A DNA stretch of 26,043 bases. Source: Porticoccus sp. GTDB lineage: Bacteria; Pseudomonadota; Gammaproteobacteria; Pseudomonadales; Porticoccaceae. A program made the position numbers and the translations under genes. A model generated the notes under the pieces. The model saw only the letters and a list, made by a program, of their open reading frames with translations. It ran no database searches and was not told the origin of the DNA. The DNA lies in NCBI GenBank assembly GCA_023263825.1, contig JALQUJ010000025.1:1-26043 (forward strand), given 5' to 3'. Below, piece after piece: positions 14,826-21,549 of this stretch. Position 1 is the first letter of the stretch. The number at the start of each line of letters is the position of its first letter.

Positions 14826-15947
14826 ATGCGTGTTATACCAATGCTAGTTGTATTGCTGGCATTATCAGGATGTTGGCCATTTCAAAAAGAGACTGCAGCA
14901 CCTATTGTTGAGATTGGGGCTGCTAATCAACCTGTGGCTGAAGTTATCCCTAAAAATAATGACTCGTTATCCGTGTCGGATATCAGTGTTGTAAAAGCCT
15001 CTAGTGAAAAAACCTCTAGCGTAAATGTTTCAGGCATAAAGGTCTCTGGTAGTACAGAGGAAGTGAGTCGCGAAGACCCTGTTGTGGTGCCATATTTTAG
15101 AGTGGTTTTTTTTACTAAATTTAGTCCGCCTGAATTAAATGACGATAGTGAAGAGAATGTAGCCGTTGATGCCAGATTAATTGGTGTCACGGACGAAACA
15201 TTACAGAGCATTACTGATCAGGTCTACAGCACTTTTGTCGGTGGGTTGAGGAAGTATGGCGTAAATGTGTTGCCGATGCTGTCGCTTGAAATTTCGCCCA
15301 CGTATCAAAGATTCTTGGATTCGAAGATTCAGTCTAAAGAAACCCCCCCATCAGGCCTGGAGGCTACTCATGTAGTGCCTACAGGTCTAAAAGTATCTGA
15401 CCCTACTCGTTCTTTAGATAGAGGCTATGCCAGTTGGGAATATGGAGATATTGAAAATAAAGTTATAAATAACAGGGGAAAGGAAGTAAGTAATATTCTT
15501 AATGAAATGAATGCTTCGGTGATGGATGTGACCTTATATGTTACCCACACAAGACAACAAGTTAAATCTACATTGAAGGTAGTGAAGAATATTGTGGTAG
15601 AGCCGATGATCAGGATAAGAGCTGGTTCCAGAATACAGTTTTATGGGTTTAAGGCCTCTAGGTGCGAAGGTTATTGTCCTAACCCTGTGGTGAACGTTAC
15701 ATTGGATCAGTCGCTACAAAGTAGTAAAAAAGTGGGTGATATGACAGTGATTATAAAATCTTCAGATAAAGCTGAGGGTTTTGTGGAAAAGACACTGAGT
15801 TGGCTTAATTTGGGCTCAAGTGAAAATCAAGCAGATATTGATCATTATGAACTACAAGCTGATGAACAAAAATACCAGGAAGTTGTAACTGAGATATTAA
15901 ATGAAGCCACCAATAAGTTGGTGGTGGGCTTGGTTTCAGTACATTGA
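14826..15947 (+). CDS. Uncharacterised lipoprotein, intact second tandem paralog
   Basis: This 373-residue protein has a short signal peptide and lipobox LSGC (Cys16; Trp at +2, which favours outer membrane sorting). A Val/Ser-rich linker of about 70 residues follows, then the same domain as its upstream neighbour: VVVPYFRVVFF, LIGVTDETLQSITDQVY, MNASVMDVTLYVTHTRQQV, QFYGFKASRCEGYCPNPVV and YQEVVTEILNEATNKLVVGL. It carries an insertion of about 20 residues (around SLDRGYASWEYGDIEN) absent from the first copy. AGGA precedes the ATG, and the small palindrome ACAATT-AGG-AATTGT (14793-14807) lies between the paralogs. Family and function are unknown to me. Confidence 0.85.
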   Translation: MRVIPMLVVLLALSGCWPFQKETAAPIVEIGAANQPVAEVIPKNNDSLSVSDISVVKASSEKTSSVNVSGIKVSGSTEEVSREDPVVVPYFRVVFFTKFSPPELNDDSEENVAVDARLIGVTDETLQSITDQVYSTFVGGLRKYGVNVLPMLSLEISPTYQRFLDSKIQSKETPPSGLEATHVVPTGLKVSDPTRSLDRGYASWEYGDIENKVINNRGKEVSNILNEMNASVMDVTLYVTHTRQQVKSTLKVVKNIVVEPMIRIRAGSRIQFYGFKASRCEGYCPNPVVNVTLDQSLQSSKKVGDMTVIIKSSDKAEGFVEKTLSWLNLGSSENQADIDHYELQADEQKYQEVVTEILNEATNKLVVGLVSVH

Positions 15948-16021
15948 TATAACGTTATGTTTGGGTAGGGGTTATTCTGGTATTTTACTGGTAAAAGAAT
16001 TTGGATAGCTCATTATTATCA

Positions 16022-16963
16022 CTAGTCCCACCACTTAAGATAACCACCAGTAGCTTGTATGGGTTGTTGGTTTCCGGTTTTACTAACCCAAGCGGCAATA
16101 GCACAATCTTGGCAAGTAGTTAGGTCTAATTCCCCCTGCCAATTAAGGGGCTGACTTTCTTCATCGATTACTGATGCAACTGGATAGGGTATCGATTGTA
16201 AGTTCGTGGCCACAAAATCATGATGAAGTGTTTTCCCTTTATTTTCCCCCAAGGGCACATCAGTTTTTTGATTCATGGACAATAGTGCAACATTCAGTGT
16301 CAACTGGATGGATGAAGTGGAGCGATATATTTTTGTGCCAGTTACACCCGAGCGTATAAAATTGGCATCAAATATTATTTTGTTATCCAGCATTGTTGCT
16401 TCTAGTGAGAGCTCTCCCACATCTTTATGTGTTCTATTGGGTATGGGGTCTTGGTTAAACCAGCCACGCCATTCCAATCCATTCAAAATAAAGCTAGGGG
16501 TGTAAACAGCATTTACATAACGTAACTGGCGATAGGTTCGTTGTCGAAAACTATTTCCTCGTGAAGAAAATGGATCTCTCCAACCTAAGTTGTTCCAGTA
16601 ATCCACATGGAAAGCAATGGGGATAATACTCACCCATAAATCAGGGGAGTTTTTCAAGTTGCTCAGCCAGCGATCTGCTGGAGGGCAACTGCTACAGCCT
16701 TCAGAGGTGAACAACTCTAACATTTGAGTTTGCTTGGGGCCGCTTGAAAAATGCCATTTTTCTATTTCATCAGCAGGTGATTGGATTTCTGATGAATACC
16801 CTTTTGAAACAAAAAATAGCACGAGGAAGAAAGTAAAAAACCACAACAAGAAACCATTCTTCTTTTTTGGGTAAAAAGCTATTCTTATTTTGATCAGTGA
16901 TTTAATTGCTGTCATTTTAAGCTGTAAAATCTGTTGTAGTGGAGCGTTGGAGTATGATTCCAC
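16022..16963 (-). CDS. DUF1223 thioredoxin-fold secreted protein
   Basis: This protein belongs to the DUF1223 family, which has a thioredoxin-like fold. The signature ELFTSEGCSSCPPADRWL carries the CxxC pair C90 and C93. HVDYWNNLGWRDPFSS, TYRQLRYVNAVYTPSFILNG and a C-terminal CQDCAIAAWV follow the family pattern. The GTG at 16963 gives 313 residues, but ATG at 16915 is more plausible, giving a membrane/signal segment (FLLWFFTFFLVLFFVSKGYSS) near the N-terminus. A strong 13-bp inverted repeat overlaps the upstream GTG. The export signal implies periplasmic action; the reaction is unknown. Confidence 0.85.
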   Translation of the reverse strand: MESYSNAPLQQILQLKMTAIKSLIKIRIAFYPKKKNGFLLWFFTFFLVLFFVSKGYSSEIQSPADEIEKWHFSSGPKQTQMLELFTSEGCSSCPPADRWLSNLKNSPDLWVSIIPIAFHVDYWNNLGWRDPFSSRGNSFRQRTYRQLRYVNAVYTPSFILNGLEWRGWFNQDPIPNRTHKDVGELSLEATMLDNKIIFDANFIRSGVTGTKIYRSTSSIQLTLNVALLSMNQKTDVPLGENKGKTLHHDFVATNLQSIPYPVASVIDEESQPLNWQGELDLTTCQDCAIAAWVSKTGNQQPIQATGGYLKWWD

Positions 16964-16971
16964 TACAACAG
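16931..16971. repeat. Perfect 13-bp inverted repeat before the DUF1223 gene
   Basis: CTGTTGTAGTGGA (16931-16943) and TCCACTACAACAG (16959-16971) are exact complements around a 15-base spacer. It lies 15 to 56 bases upstream of the preferred ATG at 16915. No T-run follows on either strand, so an operator or mRNA structure is more likely than a terminator. Confidence 0.8.
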
Positions 16972-17069
16972 TTCTCTCAGGTTAAATTAGGACTGTTGAA
17001 TAAGAAACAAGAGAAATAATAGGAACGTTAGATAAAGAGTTTTTCTAAAATCATAAAAGTATTTCTTTT

Positions 17070-17158
17070 TTGGTAATTCATTTATCTTGGTGGCTCACTT
17101 TATTTTGGCAACTCACTCTATTTGGGTAACTTAGAGTATTTTGGTAACTCACTAGCTT
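17070..17158 (-). repeat. Five 18-nt imperfect tandem repeats spanning the GFA gene stop
   Basis: On the minus strand the units read AGTGAGTTACCAAAATAC, TCTAAGTTACCCAAATAG, AGTGAGTTGCCAAAATAA, AGTGAGCCACCAAGATAA and a more diverged ATGAATTACCAAAA unit. The first two encode the protein's last residues, SELPKY and SKLPK; the TAG ending the second unit is the stop. Later units carry TAA at the same place, giving in-frame backup stops every 18 bases. Confidence 0.8.
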
Positions 17159-17531
17159 CCCTATACCACGGGGCATCAGAGTCACAAAAAATATTCTGTG
17201 ACGGTCGTATACCAGGGTCGGTATCCAGGGTGCCAGCAGGTACAACTATGGCTTTTTTACTCTTGCCAAGCCAAGGAAGAGATGAGCCACAATTCTTACA
17301 AAAAGCAGTGGCAAAATGTTTGGTTTCCTCGGGAATATAGCTTCCAACTAATTCTTCTCCCGATATCCATTTAAAATGCTCAATGGCAATAATAATATTG
17401 GCTGCATGGGCACTACCAGTAAATTTTCGGCAACGACTGCAATGGCAGTATTGAAAAATACCTAAATTACCTGAGACTTCGTAGCTCACTTTTCCACACA
17501 AACAACTGCCACTACTGAATTGATTGCTCAT
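17118..17531 (-). CDS. GFA/CENP-V family zinc-binding protein
   Basis: This 137-residue protein has the zinc-binding cysteine pattern of the GFA (glutathione-dependent formaldehyde-activating enzyme-like) family: SCLCGKVSYEV, YCHCSRCRKFTGSAHAA and FCKNCGSSLPW. Most members have no proven reaction, and the original formaldehyde role applies to few, so no function is assigned. ATG at 17531 has AGGAG nine bases upstream. The C-terminal SELPKYSKLPK is encoded by an 18-nt tandem repeat and looks like an extension of the domain. Confidence 0.9.
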   Translation of the reverse strand: MSNQFSSGSCLCGKVSYEVSGNLGIFQYCHCSRCRKFTGSAHAANIIIAIEHFKWISGEELVGSYIPEETKHFATAFCKNCGSSLPWLGKSKKAIVVPAGTLDTDPGIRPSQNIFCDSDAPWYREASELPKYSKLPK

Positions 17532-17575
17532 TCTAATTTTCTCCTAGGTAAAAAATTGATGGAAAAACGATAGTT

Positions 17576-18436
17576 TTATTGATGCCACTGTCTGGGATCT
17601 GCTTGATAGTATAAGCGTAGTTCTTCGTAGAGCCCTTGATGTTTTAGGTATAACTGCTTGGGCTTTTCAAAAAATGCTTCTGTAGCTACGGCAAAGAATT
17701 CAGCGGGATTAGTTGCACCGTAATGATCCATCACTGTTTTATGGCGTCGAAAACAGGCTTTTTGAAGGTCTTCGAACTCATCAGACAACACTTTAGACCA
17801 GGTACTATAGGTGTTGCGGCGAAGTGGAGGCGCACCATTAGTGGAACCTGAGTGGGAATCCAATTGGTGGGCGAATTCATGTAACACAACATTTTGACCA
17901 TCGGTAAAGTCAGAGGCACCTGCAACAACATCATCCCACGATAGAACAACTTTCCCATTGCTCCAGGACTCCCCTGAAAGGTTGCGTGAAGCAACGGATA
18001 CCGTGCCATCTGATTGTTGCTGTTCTCGCTCGGTACGAAAAGCACTTGGGTATACAAGCACAGAATAAAGCTTAGGGTAGACCGCCGTTTTTGGATGATT
18101 AAGAAGTAATAAACAGGCTTCAGCAGCAATGGTCACTTTCATGTTATCGGTAACCGTTAAACCTGCGCAGCCTACAAAGCGTTTTTTGGTGATAAATAGT
18201 TGAATTAATTGTTGTAGTCTTCTTTTTTCCTCAGTAGCAAGAGATGAATAAATGGGTAAATTCGCTGTTAAAAGAGAATTCCACTCCTTAGGGAAGGGTT
18301 TACTTTTGATCCAGTTATTTCGCCATTTGGTAAAATTAAATGCGATATAGACAAATAAAATAATAAATATAAGAAGTAGGGCAGCGATAATATCGCTGCT
18401 GCTGAAATTTATTGTTGTCGGTATTAAGTTAGTCAC
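17576..18436 (-). CDS. MtfA-family zinc metallopeptidase with N-terminal membrane anchor
   Basis: The 286-residue protein has a single N-terminal hydrophobic segment (about residues 14-34) and a MtfA/M90-type peptidase domain with the zinc-binding HEFAHQLD (186-193) and a downstream Glu in EFFAVATEAFFE. E. coli MtfA is a peptidase that interacts with the repressor Mlc; this homolog is closer to the membrane-anchored COG3228 form common in marine bacteria. The start is GTG with a weak ribosome binding site. It lies 23 bases after the MscS-like gene on the same strand. Confidence 0.88.
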   Translation of the reverse strand: MTNLIPTTINFSSSDIIAALLLIFIILFVYIAFNFTKWRNNWIKSKPFPKEWNSLLTANLPIYSSLATEEKRRLQQLIQLFITKKRFVGCAGLTVTDNMKVTIAAEACLLLLNHPKTAVYPKLYSVLVYPSAFRTEREQQQSDGTVSVASRNLSGESWSNGKVVLSWDDVVAGASDFTDGQNVVLHEFAHQLDSHSGSTNGAPPLRRNTYSTWSKVLSDEFEDLQKACFRRHKTVMDHYGATNPAEFFAVATEAFFEKPKQLYLKHQGLYEELRLYYQADPRQWHQ

Positions 18437-18459
18437 AAAAAAGGCTTTCTAATCGTTTT

Positions 18460-18987
18460 CTATTCTTTAATGTCAGAATCCTCAATTTTGTTTAAGGGGT
18501 GACTATCTGGCAACTGTGCTAGTTTTATAACAGCTTTTTGTAAAATAAGTGTGTTTGGGTAGGTGATGAGGTCATCCCCCTTTTTGATAATGACGTGAAA
18601 CAGAGAAATTTCCTCGATAATACCTGAAATATCTTCATCTTTATCCACAACCTTTACGATATCCCCTACACGGTAGGGAAAAGCAAAAAATATAATCAGG
18701 CTAGCCGTTATATTGCTGAGAATGGACCACTGAGCAAACAACGCGACACCTAAAATAGCAAATACCGAAGATAAAAATAATGATAGCTGTGAGTACTCAA
18801 TGCCTAAAAATAAAAATAGTAGAATGATAAAAAACCCAGATAAAACGAGCTTCACCGTTTTACTTATGTACTTAATTCGATAGCTTTTAACCGATTTTAT
18901 AGAGCCTATTTTTGTAATGGTTTGAGTTACAAAACGAATACAAATGAGATAAGTGGCCAGTAGAATAAATGCAATAATTATTTTCAT
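18460..18987 (-). CDS. Short MscS-like mechanosensitive channel protein
   Basis: This 175-residue membrane protein has about three hydrophobic segments, then the MscS beta-domain signature FPYRVGDIVKVVDKDEDISGIIEEISLFHVII and ITYPNTLILQKAVIKL. The C-terminal alpha-beta domain of full-length MscS (about 280 residues) is missing, as in other minimal MscS-family proteins. Its ATG overlaps the stop of the DUF1003 gene (ATGA), so the two are probably co-translated. A role in relief of osmotic stress is the family expectation, not shown here. Confidence 0.85.
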   Translation of the reverse strand: MKIIIAFILLATYLICIRFVTQTITKIGSIKSVKSYRIKYISKTVKLVLSGFFIILLFLFLGIEYSQLSLFLSSVFAILGVALFAQWSILSNITASLIIFFAFPYRVGDIVKVVDKDEDISGIIEEISLFHVIIKKGDDLITYPNTLILQKAVIKLAQLPDSHPLNKIEDSDIKE

Positions 18988-19514
18988 GATAGGTCGCCAC
19001 TCCCATGTATTCGATCAATTTTTTCATGCAGGCGGAGAATTTCTAACTCAAGCTTTAAATTGATTTCAAAGGCAGCTTCTTGTTTTATCCTATCTTTAGC
19101 GGACTGACGATTTTGTGACATCATGATAATAGGTGCTTGGAAAGCAGCTAGCGAAGAGAGGCCTAAATTGAGCAATATAAAGGGGTATGGGTCATAAGGC
19201 TCATCTGATATTAACCAAAAGGTGTTAGTGAAAATCCATATCGCAATAAATGCAAAGAATAGCCCTATAAAAGACCACGAGCCACCAAAAGCGGCTACGG
19301 AGTCTGCAACTCTTTGACCAAAGGTTAGAGTGTCACTAAACGTTTCATTAACATTTTCGGAAATGGTTGTTTGTTCAGCAATACTATCAATGACTCTTTG
19401 TTCTGTGGAGCCTAGATCACTATAGGATTGCCCCAATAGGGCTTTGGCAAGATTTTCGAAATATTTTTTCATACCTGTAGACTCATAAACCAGTTTTAAT
19501 AGTTTGAATATCAA
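18984..19514 (-). CDS. DUF1003 membrane protein
   Basis: The protein carries the DUF1003 core: a helical N-terminus, FGGSWSFIGLFFAFIAIWIFTNT as first membrane segment, DPYPFILLNLGLSSLAAFQAPIIMMSQNRQ as second, and a C-terminal helix (FEINLKLELEILRLHEKID). Function is unknown. The listed start is TTG 19514; ATG at 19472 (MKKYFENLAKALLG) also fits the domain. It is the first gene of a minus-strand series with the MscS-like, MtfA, GFA and DUF1223 genes. Confidence 0.88.
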   Translation of the reverse strand: MIFKLLKLVYESTGMKKYFENLAKALLGQSYSDLGSTEQRVIDSIAEQTTISENVNETFSDTLTFGQRVADSVAAFGGSWSFIGLFFAFIAIWIFTNTFWLISDEPYDPYPFILLNLGLSSLAAFQAPIIMMSQNRQSAKDRIKQEAAFEINLKLELEILRLHEKIDRIHGSGDLS

Positions 19515-19819
19515 GCATAGTAGATGAGCTTACCTCTTCAAATTCGAAACTTTTTTGAAGTTGTTCAGCTCAATTTTGTACTCTTCTATGTTGATATTGG
19601 TGTGATATTACATAGATATGGTGAGTGAATATATGAAATTAGATGATTTTTTCAGGATAGAGAATTTCTATCTGAGCACCGGGAATAACCTAAGAAAATG
19701 GGAGTGAGCAGCGTTTGTGGTGGTCTCTATGGTGACCGTTCTTATGTTAAAATCGCGACCTCTGAGCATGTATACAAATCCTCTAATTATAGTTTAACCA
19801 CCAGCGACGCTAAACCACC
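19515..19819. other. Intergenic region between divergent DUF1003 and FAD oxidoreductase genes
   Basis: No gene is supported here. AGCGTTTGTGGTGGT (19710-19724) and ACCACCAGCGACGCT (19797-19811) form an imperfect inverted repeat, 12 of 15 pairing. Between them, TAAAAT (19748-19753) followed by CGCGACC resembles the -10 and discriminator at 21521 before ygiQ; no good -35 is visible. Confidence 0.4.
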
Positions 19820-21481
19820 ATGCTACGACTCAGTGATTTACAACTACCCCTTGATCATACTGATGAGGAGTTGCAAGCCACTATTCTTCATAAATTGGGT
19901 ATAACCGCGGATGAACTGCAGAATTTTAGCTTGTTCAAGCGTAGTTACGATGCACGAAAAAAACACAAAATCTTGCTAATTTATCAATTGGACGTGGCGC
20001 TAACAGCTGCCGCGGAGAAGCGTGTATTAGAGCAGTTCGTCAATCAGTCATTTGTACGTCCAAGCCCTGATACCCGTTATCAATTTGTTGCAGAAGCAGC
20101 GGATAGCTTTCCTTCCAAAACTCAGCAACGCCCTATTGTGATTCGCTTTGGTCCCTGCGGTATGTTGGCGGCGTTGGTGTTGGCGCAAATGGGGCTTAAA
20201 CCCATTGTGTTAGAGCGAGGTCAGGAAGTCAGGCAGCGAACTAAAGACACCTGGGGGCTGTGGAGAGAAGGCAAGCTTAATACCGAATCCAATGTTCAAT
20301 ATGGTGAGGGCGGTGCAGGTACTTTTTCTGATGGCAAACTCTATAGCCAAGTAAAGGATATGCGTCACCTGGGTCGCAAGGTCTTAGCCGAGTTTGTAAA
20401 AGCCGGTGCACCAGAAGAAATTATGTACGTCAGCAAGCCCCATATTGGCACCTTTAAATTAGTGACTATGGTTGAAAATATCCGTAACGATATTATTGCT
20501 CTGGGTGGGGAAATCCGCTTTGGTAGCAAAGTAGAAACTATCCACCGCCAGATCTGTGAAGAGCAGCTTGGTGAACATGAAAGCGGTCAGATTACGGGTG
20601 TCACCATCACCTCCGCTTCAGACGAGAAAGAAACCCTACATAGTCGTCATATTATTTTGGCCATTGGTCACAGCGCTAGAGACAGTTTTCAAATGTTATT
20701 GGAGCAGGGTGTTTATATCGAACCCAAACCCTTCTCCATCGGTTTTCGTATCGAACATCCCCAATCTGTAATCGACAAAGCCAGATTTGGTGAGCAAGCA
20801 GGCCATCCTATTCTTGGTGCGGCAGATTATAAGTTGGTCCATCACTGCAAAAATGGCCGCAGTGTTTACAGCTTATGTATGTGCCCCGGTGGAACAGTGG
20901 TTGCTGCCACCTCAGAAGAAGGCAGTGTCGTCAACAACGGCATGTCGCAATATTCACGTAATGAGCGCAACGCCAATTCGGCTATTGTGGTGGGTATTGA
21001 GCCGGAAAAAGATTATCCAGAACATCCGTTAGCCGGTATTGATCTACAACGTAAACTAGAAACCACAGCCTATCAATTGGGCGGCAAAAACTACAATGCT
21101 CCGGCACAGCTGGTCGGTGATTTCCTGGAAGATAAACCCTCTATGGAGCTAGGGTCAGTTATTCCATCTTATACACCAGGTGTCACACTGGGAGATTTGA
21201 GCCAAGCTTTGCCTGAGTTTGCCATCGAAGCCATTCGAGAGGCGATACCTGAGTTTGAGAAAAAAATTAAAGGGTTCTTCATGGCAGATGCGGTCTTAAC
21301 TGGTGTCGAGACCAGAACCTCCGCCCCCATTTGTATACGGCGTGGAAAGGACTACCAAAATATCAATACCCAGGGTTTATACCCCGCAGGGGAAGGTGCG
21401 GGCTACGCTGGCGGTATATTATCGGCTGGTATTGATGGTATTAAGGTGGCGGAAGCAGTGGCGTTAGATATTTTGAAATAA
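19820..21481 (+). CDS. COG2509-type FAD-dependent oxidoreductase with altered Rossmann glycine
   Basis: The 553-residue protein belongs to a conserved family of NAD(P)/FAD-dependent dehydrogenases of unknown substrate. Family blocks are VLERGQEVRQRTKDTWGLWR, SNVQYGEGGAGTFSDGKLYSQ, KAGAPEEIMYVSKPHIGTFKL, LAIGHSARDSFQMLLEQGV, HPILGAADYKLVHH, CMCPGGTVVAATSEEG, NGMSQYSRNERNAN and TRTSAPICIRR near the C-terminus, with a final AGYAGGILSAGIDGIKVAEA. The FAD-binding GFGPCG motif reads RFGPCG: residue 109 is Arg (CGC, 20144-20146) in place of the first Gly. The remainder is intact. The start ATG has no clear ribosome binding site. Confidence 0.92.
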   Translation: MLRLSDLQLPLDHTDEELQATILHKLGITADELQNFSLFKRSYDARKKHKILLIYQLDVALTAAAEKRVLEQFVNQSFVRPSPDTRYQFVAEAADSFPSKTQQRPIVIRFGPCGMLAALVLAQMGLKPIVLERGQEVRQRTKDTWGLWREGKLNTESNVQYGEGGAGTFSDGKLYSQVKDMRHLGRKVLAEFVKAGAPEEIMYVSKPHIGTFKLVTMVENIRNDIIALGGEIRFGSKVETIHRQICEEQLGEHESGQITGVTITSASDEKETLHSRHIILAIGHSARDSFQMLLEQGVYIEPKPFSIGFRIEHPQSVIDKARFGEQAGHPILGAADYKLVHHCKNGRSVYSLCMCPGGTVVAATSEEGSVVNNGMSQYSRNERNANSAIVVGIEPEKDYPEHPLAGIDLQRKLETTAYQLGGKNYNAPAQLVGDFLEDKPSMELGSVIPSYTPGVTLGDLSQALPEFAIEAIREAIPEFEKKIKGFFMADAVLTGVETRTSAPICIRRGKDYQNINTQGLYPAGEGAGYAGGILSAGIDGIKVAEAVALDILK

Positions 21482-21520
21482 GGCTTATCGGACAGCTTCG
21501 ATAACTCCCTGATTTATCTG

Positions 21521-21526
21521 TATAAT
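21521..21526 (+). promoter_or_regulatory. TATAAT -10 element for ygiQ
   Basis: A consensus TATAAT is followed by the GC-rich discriminator GCGCGACC. Transcription would start about 15 to 20 bases before the ATG, giving a very short leader with no Shine-Dalgarno sequence. The -35 is poor (TTCGAT at 21497-21502). GC-rich discriminators are typical of stringently controlled promoters. Confidence 0.55.
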
Positions 21527-21549
21527 GCGCGACCCTTCTCGATTTTCCA

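Noticed and set aside
16931..16971. 13-bp inverted repeat as insertion-sequence ends
   Set aside because: The spacer is only 15 bases and there is no transposase or target duplication nearby.
19698..19904. 68-codon plus-strand reading frame before the FAD oxidoreductase
   Set aside because: It overlaps the start of the oxidoreductase in another frame, has no ribosome binding site and no recognisable protein features.
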